From Cristatella mucedo (taxonomy: Eukaryota > Bryozoa > Phylactolaemata > Cristatellidae), in the NCBI GenBank assembly GCA_009760855.2, contig WPIO01000013.1:5662001-5726000 (forward strand): a DNA stretch of 64,000 nt, given 5' to 3'. A program made the translations under genes and the position numbers. The notes beneath the pieces were generated by a model that was given only the letters and a program-made list of their open reading frames with translations, made no database searches and was not told where the DNA came from. Below are positions 47,101 to 57,748 of the stretch, piece after piece. Positions within the stretch are counted from its first letter, which is position 1. Each line of letters begins with the position of its first letter.

Positions 47101-47134
47101 AGGGCTGCGTGGAAAGCTAGTATCCTGGGGGTGA
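38117..47134 (+). CDS. EEF1E1: EEF1E1 / AIMP3 (p18), multisynthetase-complex GST-like subunit, 6 exons
   Basis: Exons: 38117-38215, 40718-40814, 42859-42947, 46477-46572, 46659-46718, 47093-47134 (483 nt, 160 aa plus TGA; human is 174 aa). All phases close. AIMP3 is a GST-fold scaffold of the aminoacyl-tRNA synthetase complex, binding MetRS. Diagnostic parts: LSGYSTILKHFA and NLLG in exon 2; INQWLEYRLTSFD in exon 3 (the human protein has QQWLEYRVTQVD); FLATSHLSLADLVWFG in exon 4 (the GST C-terminal helix, human YLTGYNFTLADILLYYG); and CSRWYKQ in exon 5. The start is in a strong CACCATGG context. Weak points: donors of exon 1 (GTTTGT) and exon 3 (GTTCGA) are poor, and exon 6 ends GGGGGTGAGT, so the TGA overlaps a good donor and the true last exon could lie further on. 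Confidence 0.88.
38510..39060 (-). mobile_element. LINE-B 3' fragment in EEF1E1 intron 1
   Basis: The - strand frame 39115-38744 encodes the ORF2 C terminus (IDFKVLSLTVRSLHSLAPACL, FGDRAFSSYTPKVWNSLP). The reversed tail is at 38525-38560. Confidence 0.88.
39535..39815 (+). mobile_element. LINE-B 3' fragment in EEF1E1 intron 1
   Basis: Forward copy of the ORF2 end: 'tcctatgctcccaaagcctgg' then 'ttaaaaagaagctaaaaacg', followed by the 'cttatgcgctgacactgtg' block. The tail is replaced by an AAAATA run. Confidence 0.75.
39822..39975 (-). mobile_element. SINE-1 copy, left arm of a head-to-head pair
   Basis: Reverse copy from 'attagctgatttaatagcct' to its head near 39975, with box B GGTTCGAATCC on the - strand. 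Confidence 0.85.
39965..40145 (+). mobile_element. SINE-1 copy, right arm of a head-to-head pair
   Basis: Forward copy: head 'ccctggtagcccaggagtgc', box B GGGTTCAAATCC, body 'gatagccgttaaggctcttt', end 'gaggctgttaagtcagctaa'. It begins where the reverse copy's head ends. Confidence 0.88.
43547..43728. repeat. 91-bp tandem duplication
   Basis: 43547-43637 is repeated at 43638-43728 with one visible difference (cgcttg against cgtttg). The unit spans the SINE-1 3' end and its flank, in EEF1E1 intron 3. Confidence 0.93.
43590..43850 (-). mobile_element. SINE-1 copy with duplicated 3' end
   Basis: On the - strand: head GGGCCGTGATAGCCCAGGAG, box B GGTTCGAATCC, body, then the end (gaggctgttaagtcagctaa) present twice through the 91-bp duplication. 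Confidence 0.88.
45380..45590 (+). mobile_element. LINE-B 3' tail in EEF1E1 intron 3
   Basis: Contains the 'ctgccactaaccacacttgc' block and the intact tail (gcaaatgtaaagcgcctaga ... gggcactttatcaagtgtat) with a short ATT run. Confidence 0.85.
45880..46245 (-). mobile_element. Tc1/mariner transposase relic (C-terminal part)
   Basis: The - strand frame 46220-45879 is open for 113 aa. It aligns by eye with the end of Tc1-type transposases: HGFDHFRVKDWLSQSHDLYP corresponds to the usual WPSQSPDLNP box holding the second catalytic Asp. QELDHRRHN and RNEDQLYSYIFREW then match the region after the last acidic residue. The N-terminal part is not visible. It lies in EEF1E1 intron 3, just before exon 4. 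Confidence 0.8.
46314..46388. repeat. 37-bp direct repeat
   Basis: CACCTCTGCTGTTTCTGTAA starts at 46314 and again at 46351, each followed by a diverged GGGTC..CGG part. Confidence 0.8.
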
Positions 47135-47334
47135 GTATCCCGAAGGAGGGGGTTGAGCACCACTGCTGACGGGACAGCAGCCACTCAATCACCCTCCAGT
47201 GACTGCACGTGCATTAATGCAGACTTGCATAACCGCCGTGGAGGTGGCTCGAAGGCCTCTGTAATGAGAAAGCCAACGATCCGAGAATGTTCAAACGCCC
47301 TAGAAAGCAAACGAACCCATATAAACTGCCAGAG

Positions 47335-47430
47335 CCTATCATCAGCCTCGCCCGTCCAAGGTCGCGGGCTCGAGCTGAAGTACCTGAATAGAGATTAAGT
47401 TATCTCACGGCGCTACACTAATATATATAA
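47335..47430 (+). mobile_element. SINE-2 fragment
   Basis: Box-B-like GGTCGCGGGCTCGAGC and a LINE-B-type tail (ctgaatagagattaagttat). Only the tail half is clear. It follows the proposed end of EEF1E1. Confidence 0.6.
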
Positions 47431-47624
47431 TGCATGCATTGACTGTAGAAACATTGTCCGAAACTGTAGTCTTAGATGCAGGTCATCACTGTAAACCAAC
47501 CGTCTATATACAGTCAAGCAAACGGGTTTTGACCCCATTTTTCAATTGGTCTAACAAGGAAGGAACTCGAATGAGCTAGTAATCACAAATTGCACAAAGC
47601 AGGGGCCAGAAACCCAACCGGGTC

Positions 47625-47950
47625 TCACATCGGCTGTAAGGTGCTCGTACTTCACGACCCAGGTCGTGGGTTAGGGTCGTGCCACTCTTTATTGCCAGCT
47701 TCACACAAGTGTAATGTAATGTAATGTATCTCCGTCTGTAACTCCACAAAGTCATAAAGACCATGTGGGTGTTACGAAGGAGAGTTTTGTATAGCTTACT
47801 CACAGCCTAAGCGGCTTTCAGTACACATTCGGTAGCCAACAGACTTCGTCTCATGCAACAATGAGAAAGTGGGAAGCATAGCAGAGTCAGGAGAGCAGTT
47901 GAGGTAGTGAATTGAAAGTCGTTAAGGCTCTTCTGCTACTATATGCAATA
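47625..47950. mobile_element. Mosaic of SINE and LINE-A pieces
   Basis: A SINE head (cttcacgacccaggtcgtgg, 47652-47671) is followed by a reverse LINE-A 3' end (aatgtaatgtatctccgtct at about 47720, then about 200 bp matching the end of the 16.1 kb copy). A SINE-1 scrap follows (aagtcgttaaggctcttctg) near 47928. Confidence 0.75.
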
Positions 47951-47959
47951 AATGAGGTC

Positions 47960-49195
47960 GTATGGCAGCCGATCTGTAGTCCTTTTATAAATTACTGATT
48001 ATAATCGGTAATGACCGACCATATCGGATAACAGCCTGAGGGTGCCAGTAGATCCTGAGCAATTTTTGTGGACTGCAAACCTAATGGAGGTCTCTAGAAC
48101 CTGATGAGAAACGTTCCTTGCCTACCTGTAGTGCAAGTAACAGGGTCTTGAACGGTATCCGATAATTCTACCGGCAGACAGTGGCCTCCTTGAGCAGTGT
48201 TGTAGCCTGCTCCCAGTGATAAATGAAAATAAAATAAAGTCTTCTTTAAAGTGCCGTAAGAGAACTCAAAAATCGTAAGAACCTTAAGAACGTGAGAACC
48301 TCTATTCAGGCGCTTCACAACTTACTGCTAGAGAAGTAATAACCAATAACGATTGCCCTTAAAAGAGGCAATCAGCTTAGTTTTGGACGATTCGCCAAGT
48401 CCTGAGGGTGTTCTTGGGCAGTCCACCGAGGAGCATGTTGCAGCAAACCGGCCTGCTAATCTCCAGAGAAGTTGAATCAGCTGCTGTGCCACAGTACTTC
48501 TGTACTCACGCTGTGCGTACAGTAGGTCGACCGCATAGGCAACCAAGAGAAAATGTAGAAATGTAGGAAATTGTTATTAATGCACAATCTACACCCAGGC
48601 TCGCATGGTACTAATTTAACCCACAGGACTGTCACTGGTCTATTCCGTATGTGTATGTTAATTGGCCACGTCGGTCAGGGCCTTGGGTTGTGGCATACTG
48701 TCTGTCGGCCGGCGCTGTGGTCTGGGCATGACGCCCACTCTTTAATTATCAGTTGTCGTCACCTGATCACACTACAATATATATTACAGCAATCCCGTGT
48801 CTATTGTACCAGGACAACGCAGCAATACCAATATAGGTTTCTCGGCTTTTTTCTGGAAGGCATTTTGGACAAAAGTTCGGCAGAGCTTAGGCTCTGTGTG
48901 TGCTTTGCAGAACTGTTACATGAAGCGTCCACTAGGTTTCCGTGTTGACTGAGCACTTTGGCCATCTGAACAGTATGACACCGTTCAGGTGTGCAAGTGA
49001 ACAGCTTCATCGCGAGAGTATCGTCCAAAGCATTTCCATATCTGGTAGCAAGTGCGTGCACCGGCAGCTGGTCCTGATTTAAACTGCAAACTACAGAACC
49101 CGCTGACCCAGAAGTACTGAGAGGGAGAGGCTATCACTGATGACTACTGCAAGATCGATATTGCCTGCCTAGGATACAGCAGCATGTTGAAAGAT
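47960..49195. other. Intergenic stretch, nothing recognised
   Basis: A + frame at 48571-48948 and a - frame at 48801-49061 are open but show no motif. No RNA gene seen. Confidence 0.4.
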
Positions 49196-49204
49196 GAATT
49201 AGAA

Positions 49205-49322
49205 TAAACAATTCATTTGTATAGATTAAGAGAACTTAATTTCTATCCAGGCACATTTTACCCAGGGCTCGAGCCCACGACCTCGGTCGTTATAGGCGAG
49301 CATCTTAATCCGTGGGCCAAAC
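49205..49322 (-). mobile_element. SINE-2 copy
   Basis: Reverse copy. The LINE-B-like tail lies at the left (agagaacttaatttctatcc), box B on the - strand is GTGGGCTCGAGCC, and the head ends near 49320. Confidence 0.75.
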
Positions 49323-49439
49323 CAGATCTTGCACACTGTGCAATCACGTACAACCATTGACCAAGCAGAAAATGCAAGGATTCTAACCATTAATTTAACA
49401 GTTGTACTAATTAAACCTATATAAGGATATCTAACAGTT

Positions 49440-49832
49440 TACCAATACCTCGTACAAACCTCAAACCCTTTGGAGACCATGCATTTAGTTCGTATACTTC
49501 CAAAGCCTTGAACTCACTCCCAGCTTGTGTCACAACATCCCCTGACTTGACCACATTTAAAAAGAACTTAAAAACACCTATTTAAGACAGCATTTAGTGG
49601 GTCCCTGTGATTCGTCCTTTATGTGCTTATGCGTGCTGACACTGCATACTGCCACTAACCACACTTGCATGCTGACCCTGTGCACGTCACTCCTAACCAT
49701 GTTATTCATGTTGTTCATTAATCATGATAATACTCACCACTCAATCGCGTTTCCCTTTGTAGCAAATGTAAAGCGCCTAGAAAGAGATTGAGTTCTCTGA
49801 GGGCGCTTTATCAAGTGTATTATTATTAACCA
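49440..49832 (+). mobile_element. LINE-B 3' fragment
   Basis: Forward copy: ORF2 end (aaagccttgaactcactccc), 'cttatgcgtgctgacactgc', and the intact tail ending ATTATTATTA. Confidence 0.85.
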
Positions 49833-50182
49833 TGGTGACGGTCAAAAGTTAATTTATGATTTTCTACTTTCAATAGCAGGCCGATGGAAAGGTATGAGAT
49901 GCATCATGCTGAATATAATTTAAACCCCCGGTAAGAGAGATAAATTTGCAGCTAAGAAGTTGGCAGCAGCAGCTGCTGCTTTAACGGGCACGTGCATACG
50001 TGTGAGCCGAAGCTCAAGAAATAAGTCTCTCTTACGACACAGTCATCTTTCGGTTCAATCGAAAGTTTCTGTTTTTTGATTGCATTATGCATCAAAATAG
50101 ACATTCCCATCTGATTAGGTGGCAGAATGCATGAATACATTGTAGAGAACAATTGGCAGTTGATTCAGATGTGACATAAAGT

Positions 50183-50188
50183 TTATTT
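50183..50188 (-). terminator. Poly(A) signal for TMEM65
   Basis: AATAAA on the - strand (TTTATT on +), about 310 bp after the TMEM65 stop and the nearest canonical signal. Confidence 0.65.
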
Positions 50189-50497
50189 GATATTGTGCGT
50201 TTTTAATAAATTAAATCATCTTACCATCTGATCACAGACCTTAAAGGGTCCACGTTAAGAGTGCTGAAATATTCATTACAGAAGGGCTGACAGCATGAGG
50301 GCAGCCTTTTTGCTGCCAAAGCTCAGCTGCACTTTTTGCAGCAGTAACCTTCGGCTGAGGACACGACCTCGCTTCGACAAAATTGCTAGTTGAAAGAAAG
50401 AACCGACGTCTACCAATTCAGAGAGAGAAAGAGAGAGATGGCGAGAGGGTGAGAGCTGACTACAGTCGCTTGTAGCACCTTCGTGCAGCCTGTGGTA

Positions 50498-53400
50498 CTA
50501 GCTCACATCGCCTCGTGTAGCACTTGCGTGTGGCTGCACATCGTGGTCGCCGCTTCCCAGGAGCAGCAGTGGAAACAGTCCGAGGAGGCAGCCAATGCTG
50601 ACTCCAATGACACGACCCTGGACAACGAAGTGGCACTCGGCTGTGGACCATGCACACGGTGGGTGGGGGGCTGGACTGTGGCAGTGGGCAAAAGCTGACT
50701 AGCCAAGTGCTGTGGGTGTGTCACTTACCGCATTGGCCGACCACCTGACGCCTTGCCTCTGCAGCATCTCTGCTGTGAGGCCAGGCGGCTGGAACCCTAT
50801 CTGTCGAAGGCCGTGCTCCACGAAGTTGGCAGTACTGCAAGGACACGAGACTTAAACAACGTGCCAAGCCATGCCAGCACAGACAGCAGAGCAGGCAAGC
50901 AATTACGGTTCGCTTGGAGCCGACTGCTACGCTCGTGTGCTACTGCAGCCAACTAGCCGATCGGTCTCGGTCACCTGATGCCCACAATGTCGGAGCACAT
51001 GTTACCCAGCCCTGCTGCTGCCATGGTCGAGATGCCCAACATCGTGCCGAAGGTTATGTCGATATATTCGCCCTAAAACAATACTAATATAATATAATAA
51101 TAATAATAAAATATAATAATTTATTAAAATAATAAGACGAGGAAAAAATCTTGGGAGCAAGGCGGTGGTAGCATCTCTCGGAGCTAGATCACCGGTTCTC
51201 TTGCATTTTGGCGGTTTCTAGTCTCTACTTGTTACTCTGGCCTTCATAGCTCGAGTGAAAAGCCCTTTATTGGCAACTGCTTAGCCGAGGTCATGACAAA
51301 GAGACAGGATCATGCTCTCATTGTGTATCCATCGCAAGTCAGGCGTTGGGTAATCGGGTATGGCAGTTGTTGTCACCTGACACAAACCGACAGCTTCCGA
51401 AATCTGCTGTGTACTGCCACCGTAGCAGCATTAGCAACATCGCCTACACCAAATCGGTATACCTATATGCACTCCAAAGGGCAGCTCACCCAGAGCCCAC
51501 AGCCATAGTACGTCAATTTCCAAAAAAGAGCTCGGGAAGGGGGTCTGCCTTTCGCCTGACTGCCCAGGGTTTAAGGTGCTTGCCTTTGAGGGCTGACGTT
51601 GTGAGCTCGAGCCCTTCGGCATATGTTGTTTACCTGGATAGAGATTAAGCTCTCTTAGTTTTCTACACGATATATGTATATATATATAAATTACATATTG
51701 CCCACGCCTGATGGGCTACTGCCCTGCTGAGCAGTGGGACAGTGGAGCCGTGGACACAGTGCAGGAGCATTCGAGAGCTGAAGGACTGACAAGAAGAACA
51801 GGCAAAGTCAGAAGCGACATCATCAAAGCGAATCATCAAATTTCGTAGTCTGCAAAGGACCACCAACCTCACCACAAACAGTCCTGGCTTAGGCAGACGT
51901 CAGGAAGAGCCATAAAGTGCCTCCATAGAGCGCCATCTTCCTAGTCAGGCCCCACCGCTCAGAGACTCGAGAGTATGGGGCTCAACGGCCGAGATGCTGG
52001 CGGTATCCAAAGCAAGCTGGCGCCAAGGAATCGAGACTCTGTATGTTATTATTTTCTGCTAAAGCTGCTTAGATATAGGCATCAATTAGGAGGATGGGAG
52101 ACCAGCAACGTTGGATTGGGCAAGACGCAGGGGCTTTTCAAACTTCGACACGTTCTTCGCATACCGGATAACACAGGACACGGAATCTTGATAACGGCAG
52201 ACTCAACTTATAAGCCTGCCTGATCAAGGCCGACCTCAGAAAAGGGCAAACTTTCAGTGCAAAACGGGATTTCGTACGGCTGAAGTGCTCCAGCTAAAGC
52301 TGCCTCACTCCGAGTGGAAGCATGCAGATCTTGAGCACTGGGTTCGCTATCAGCAGTCTCTGTACACGTCTTGCTGTTTTGCCACCTGTGGGACACGTGA
52401 GAAAAAAGCAGCCTCGCATGCAGACATGCGGCAGAGGACCCGTTTAGCAGCTTTTGCCCGCCTGCTGCAGACAGCACAGAATCGCCAGCACTCTGGGACC
52501 CGACATTGTGCACATACGAAGTTATGAGAAATCAGCACGACTCTTCTGGTTGCCTGCTCTTCAAGTGAAAACTCGAGGCAAGCTAAAGCAATAGGGGACG
52601 CTCATCAGTGAAGGATGAATGGATGCTGATCAGCACCGGCACTGTTTTCGGAGGCTCGGCGGAAAGCAGCTCGCAGTCTAGCCTTTATTATTGACGTGCT
52701 CCAGTCGAGGCTTTCCCAGGTGCTTAGAAACTCATACAAGGCATTAGTGCTCATACAAGGCATTAGCCTCCACGGTCCACCCGCAGTCCAATGCAGTCTC
52801 AAGAGCTCAAGCATTTTTCCTGTGACACGTTTTCTCAAGAAACTATTTCTCACACGAACTGGCTTACGCTTACAAGTAAAGCACACATGCAGCCTGCTTT
52901 TCCTTAGCTTAACTTTTCTGAAATTGTATCAGATATTTGGCTGCCATCCATTCTCTAATTGCTGTTGGGCTCTAGCTGCATTTGTTTGAAAGTCACAGTG
53001 GACGAACAGGATCACAGTCTAATCTGTAGTTTATCGGTTGAAACGAGCAATCACTATGATCTTAGGCATCCACGGTGTGGTCAGTAGCATGTGCACATAT
53101 ACAGAACTTTATAGAAGACTACAACAGGTTCACTGACTTCTGGAAACCTAGACTCAGGGTACCAATTAACATGTACCGCCCAGCTTAGCCGCCGATGAAA
53201 CTCCACAGCGTCAGCAATCGCAGTTCAATATATGAGTAGCCTGCTTCAGGTTTACCCTGATTTAAGCTGGTTGCTTCGGTTTACGGTGAGCTTGGTGCCC
53301 ACAACCCCGTGTCTAGTATTTTTCTCAGGGCTTTGCAAGACCTGCAAAGTATTCACTAACTTCATACCTACTCTATACTACCAGCCCATAAAGCATCCCA

Positions 53401-56400
53401 TTAAATGGCAATTCCTAAACAATTGCATAAAAATAGATCTGGAGTCTCAGAAGAGATAGTTGAAAACTGACTTTCCTGTTCCAAAGTGACCTTTCACCCA
53501 ACGATCACATCACTTCCACAGTCAAGTCTGCGTACTTTCAGCTGCGTAACATTGCAACAATTCGGGCCTGCTTAGACATGGAAACTGCATCCAAGTTGGT
53601 CCGTGCATTTGCGACATTCCCTCTCGGCTCATGTAGCTTCCTACTCGTAGGTCCTCAGGCCAGCACAATAAGTCTTCCGGCCTGCGAAATAAGGTGCTTA
53701 CAGTTGGTGCAAAACTCGGCAGCTAGACTTGTCTGTCGCGAACGCCACAGTTGCCACATGACACCACTTCTTGCCGACCGGTACTAGCTTTCCATCATGC
53801 AGCGTATCGACTTTATAGTTCTGTCATTCATTTTTAGGTCTGTTCATTCACTTGCTCCAGCCTACCTATCCGAACTACTTCCCAATCAAGCTAGGCATCG
53901 TACTACCGCTCTGCTCTTCTGACTCAAGTCGTTTAGCAGGACATCTAACGAACCCCAAATCCTCCAGTGACTGCCCCTTTAGTTCAAATGCTTCCACAGC
54001 CTGGAACTCGCTATTGACTGAAGTCACAGCATTCCCCGGTTTCACGTTTAAAAAGAAGCTAAAAACGCACCTGCTCCTCATACCATTCGCTGGACCCGCA
54101 TGCATTTTTCTTTGTGCTAATGCATGCTGCCGCTGTGCACGCTATCACTAAACATATTGACATGCTTCCCTTTAAACGTAGGTAAAGTGCCTAAAAAAAG
54201 ATGTTCACATGTCTTACTATTATTATTATCAATGATGTAGTAGAACGGAAAACCATTCAACAGTGCTTACTGCGATAAATAAGAAATTAGAAAAAATCTT
54301 TTGACTATTTCTTAAGACTTAAGGGTCTCAATTTGCCAATTACTCGTACTAAATGAAACTAGCTTCTTATAATCGCAACAGAAACTTTGGAATGCATGCA
54401 GATCACCATGGTTTTTGGCATACCATGTGTTTAGCACACTAAGTAAGGCGGTTGCATTTTCAAGACCTCGGTCCCGAGGTTCGAATCTTATGAATCTCTG
54501 AATCATGACAGCCATTTGCGAAGTTACAGACAGAGATACATGACATTTACATTGACCGATGCAGGCAACCCTAAGAGCCCCAGTCCTACATCTAGTCATC
54601 GATGTCATTCGTGCACTATTGGTTATTTAGCATTTGATCTCCAGCCTTTGATGGATGACTGACCGAGAGGGAACTTCCACACGAGCCAGGGCGAGCAGCA
54701 TTCACTGCAAGCATTAGCACATGAATTGTGCATGCAAGGCACACCACACCATAGGGGGATCTCTTGAATATGGATGACCCTGCCCTGGGCTCCGTCCAGG
54801 GTCAAGATGCTGCCTTTAACGAGCGGGGCCGTGGACTGAAGACGCAGACACAGTACAGCACATGGATAGAGATTAGGTTCTCATAGCGTGCAATACAATT
54901 GAAAAAAAATTTTTTTTTTTTACTGTTCCGGACAAGCCTATCTGAGCCTGCTCACCACCCCACCCGGATGAGCTTCTGCTTTAGGCTTGCAACTTTGGAA
55001 GCTTCGACCGACGAGCACTTAAAGGCAGCAGTGTAGTGTGTGGCTCAAGTGTGCCCTAGCAAAGGAGGGAGTACCCGATCAAGAGCAGATGTGCCACAAT
55101 CACATTTATCGAATGAACCTCAGTACAAGCCACAGCAAGCAGGCACAGTGATAATCGCGACTCCCGCGAGAGATCAGTCGATAGGCACTAATTGCAGCAC
55201 TGCAGCTATGAGTCGGTACTCACAGCACAAATCATGATTGTGTTGTCCAGCAGCCCGAAAGCGATGAATGGTACACCGCTGACCACTGCCACTGAAAGAC
55301 AAGGTATAAACGCATAGCATGGCATTGCACAAACAGAGCCGAGCCTCTGTGCAGGAAGGATGCCGTGTGGGCGTTCTGGAGATCGCCAACGCACAGCACA
55401 AGTGCTCGGTGTGCACGCAAGCAACGTAAGCCCCTATCCAACATACACACACACACACATACGTGTGAGCACACACACACAAGCACACACACAGATGCAC
55501 AGTAAACTAAAGATTTAATATGCTTATTCATAGAGCAGCAGAAGAACCTTAGCAGCCATCATCATGCTTGGAATGGGCAATCAAGGATTACCAGCAGCAA
55601 GACTCGGAGTGTAAGAAGTCGTGAAGTATGAGCACCTGGACTAACACACACACAAACACACGCGATTGCATGGATAGCACCGATATGATATGGCTCCTAT
55701 CCCACCGTGCTAGTTCAAAAGCGTTTCTCCGTCCGTCCGAAGCCACGCGTGCAGGGGGGAGGATCAGGGCAGGCCTGTCCTCTGCTGGCTCTCCGAGCGA
55801 CCCTTCTCCCCGGAGGCGGACCGGCTGCAGGCCGACCGAGCGAAACGCAGCGCCAGCGAGCGCAGTGCTCCCAGCGCTGACCTCGGGCGGTCACCGCGGG
55901 CCACAAAAAGGAGGCCGGGGTCAAGAAGACAACGATTATTGTGCGAAACTCGCCGCCCGGGTGGACTGCTGCTGGGCGTGCGCGGGCGGCGCGGCAAATG
56001 CGCCCGCTGGACGGGGCGTCCGCTGGACGCCGGCGTGACACGAGCGCCACTCGCGACGGCAGACTTGGTTCGAGGGGGCGAGAGGAGGTCGCGCGACGCA
56101 CCGTACAGCAGCTGGTGAGCAGTCGGAGCGACATCAGAGAACCCGCCGCCGCCGCCGACGGCGGCGGCGGCGGCGGGTTCTCGTGAATCCGTTGAGTCCG
56201 CCTCGTGCTTGGTCAGCTCGTCGAGGAGAGCCTTGCGCTGCCGACCGCTTAGCTTTCGCACGAAGTCGGCCAAGTCGGCTTCGCGCGTAAAGTAGTCGGC
56301 TGAGCCGCTGCGGTGGGAATGCGTCCGCATTGGCGAGTGCATCCATTTCCGGTCCGTAGGAAGCTCCAACTTTGCGAGCTTTGTAGCGGGCGCATAACTG

Positions 56401-56498
56401 AGCTGCAGCACGTGACCAGTCGCGCGCCAGCGCGGCTCGTTAAGGCAGCGTAGCGGCCAAAGCGCTACGGCTGGCAGCAGCCTTGGCCGTGCGGCCAT
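50498..56498 (-). CDS. TMEM65: TMEM65, mitochondrial inner-membrane protein, complete, 5 exons
   Basis: Exons on the - strand: 56498-56102, 55291-55224, 51072-50975, 50834-50729, 50617-50498. They total 789 nt (262 aa plus TAG; human is 240) and all phases close. TMEM65 is an integral inner mitochondrial membrane protein linked to ion balance, respiration and cardiac conduction. Seen: an Arg-rich N terminus suited to mitochondrial import; a helix LSGRQRKALLDELTKHEAD at about residue 84; an Ala/Gly insert (110-120) just before the conserved core; then VPFIAFGLLDNTIMICAGEY, TFGTMLGISTMAAAGLGNMC and the last segment GVSIGCLLGLFPLLLL. These match human IPFIGFGFLDNAIMIVAG, LGISTMAAAALGN and GVTIGCILGMFPLIFF. 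Donors are GTGCGT, GTGAGT, GTGACC and GTAAGT. The last acceptor could also be 14 or more bases upstream, but the chosen one gives the human spacing exactly. Confidence 0.94.
51555..51672 (+). mobile_element. SINE-2 copy
   Basis: tRNA-like head 'cccagggtttaaggtgcttg', box B GTGAGCTCGAGCCC, LINE-B-like tail 'tggatagagattaagctctc', then TA repeats. Confidence 0.75.
53480..54235 (+). mobile_element. LINE-B 3' fragment with RT C-terminal region
   Basis: Broken frames give HITSTVKSAYFQLRNIATIR (53509-53568), LQLVQNSAARLVCRERH (about 53700-53750) and HSLAPAYLSELLPNQA in pieces, then the AWNSL end at about 54000 and a short tail with ATT repeats. This is a CR1/L2-type ORF2 end, dead through several frameshifts. 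Confidence 0.87.
54430..54570 (+). mobile_element. SINE-3: tRNA-like head with LINE-A tail
   Basis: Head like SINE-1 (acactaagtaaggcggttgc, then box B GAGGTTCGAATC). The 3' end is gcgaagttacagacagagat followed by ACATGACATTTACATT, which is the LINE-A tail (compare 16850-16890). Confidence 0.7.
54820..54920 (+). mobile_element. SINE-2 fragment
   Basis: Only the tail half is clear (catggatagagattaggttc, then gcgtgcaatacaatt), followed by an A7/T12 stretch. Confidence 0.55.
55449..55495. repeat. (CA)n microsatellite, interrupted
   Basis: ACAC runs with two interruptions in TMEM65 intron 1. Confidence 0.85.
55515..55635 (-). mobile_element. SINE-1 fragment
   Basis: Reverse, diverged copy: 'gcagcagaagaaccttagca' matches the SINE-1 body reversed, ending near 'gaagtcgtgaag'. 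Confidence 0.6.
56137..56182. repeat. 46-bp palindrome inside TMEM65 exon 1
   Basis: A 21-base arm (56137-56157, starting gagaacccgccgcc) is the exact reverse complement of 56162-56182, with a 4-nt loop. It encodes the Pro-Ala-run to Gly-run insert of TMEM65, about 35 bp before the exon 1 donor. Confidence 0.95.
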
Positions 56499-57123
56499 TC
56501 GCAGGATGCCGTCCCGAACCGACTGCTGGCGCTAGCCGATTCCGGAGGCAGATGTTGGCGTTTGTTTGAGCGTTAATCGGACCTCCTATCCTGAAAAAAT
56601 CTGCAGGACTTTTGCGACGTGTGGAACCCCCATAGTTCATAGCAAGCTTTGCGCGCATATCACAAGCAAGAGAGGACGGGGCGTTCCGGCTACACTCTAC
56701 CGGAAGTCAGTCGCCGGGTTGACTAGTGATTATTGCGCGGCTGACGAAGTGCTAGTCTCCCTACGGCAAAATGCGGAAAAAAAACAAACTTATACGTAGA
56801 GCCGTTTTGAGCGAATGGTTTTCTGTGGCGATTAAATGGCTTAGCGATCCCTTTTCGAAGCGCCAATGAGGGCACCGGTGCCCATCGTAAAGCACGCTTC
56901 AGGACCTGGCGCAGGGGGGGGGGGGGCGGTGGTTGGGGTAGGGAAACTATACTCAAGCGCAGGCATGCATACGGTTGCTGCACTCTAGTTCTTAGGCTTG
57001 AAGCCGGAGGTAAGCTGCACAGCTTCTCAGGGCGTGCCGGAAAACGACGCACTCGGAAGAAATACACCGAACACAAATCGCTCATATTTATTCGAGTCAA
57101 TATAGCGGCATTTGCATTAAAAC

Positions 57124-57143
57124 ATACACAAACACACACACAA

Positions 57144-57178
<35 letters not shown>
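57124..57178. repeat. (CA)n-(TA)n microsatellite
   Basis: About 45 bp of CA with AAA breaks, running into TA. Confidence 0.9.
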
Positions 57179-57594
57179 ATACGAAAACAGTCTTTGAAAA
57201 GCACATACGCAGATAGCTTACACCTGGAAGTATTAACGCGAGACGACCAGACGGGTTTGAATAAGGGAAAACCGGCTCCTCTAACACATAATAACTCTTA
57301 GGTGAGAATTAAGTATGGTTAAAACATACATGCATTTATACGAAATTATGTACTCAAGAGTTAAATTTCTTGATACTACTGCTGCTCTGAAGCCTCAGAA
57401 AACAAAGGTAGTTCGCCCTCAAGGCGTTTCTTCCGTTTGGTAATACTTCCGACCACCCAGAGCCTTGCTACATCCGTCGGAAGTTCTTAGCCCGTGAGAA
57501 CGCTTATATCGCTTCATGCCGGGACATTGACAAATTTCTCGTTTTTGCAATTTCGTGAAGTAGGATGTTGCCGAAATGATTGAAGAGTAAACGC

Positions 57595-57748
57595 CGAGCC
57601 GGTTTGGCCCAGTGGTTAAGGTGCGCGCACCGACCTAGGTCTGGCCGAGGTCGTGGGCTCGAGCCCCGAGACACATGTGAAGCGCCTGAATAGAGATTAA
57701 GTTCTCTTTGGGCGCTATATAAATGAATTACATATGTTATATATATTA
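57595..57748 (+). mobile_element. SINE-2, best copy
   Basis: Head 'gagccggtttggcccagtgg' (A-box region), box B GGTCGTGGGCTCGAGCCC, and tail 'gtgaagcgcctgaatagaga ... ttgggcgctatataaatgaa'. All parts are well kept, so this is a young or slowly mutated copy. Confidence 0.9.

Larger units (their letters stand above)
51073..55223 (-). other. TMEM65 intron 2 with repeats
   Basis: A 4.15-kb intron carrying an AT-rich run (51076-51135), SINE-2 and SINE-3 copies and a LINE-B fragment. Open frames at 51975-52223 and 52285-52527 (+) match nothing I recognise. Confidence 0.8.

Noticed and set aside
52080-52115. 5S rRNA or 5S-derived SINE (GGATGGGAGACC)
   Set aside because: Only the box C-like 12-mer matches. 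Box A, the intermediate element and the 5S stems are not seen.
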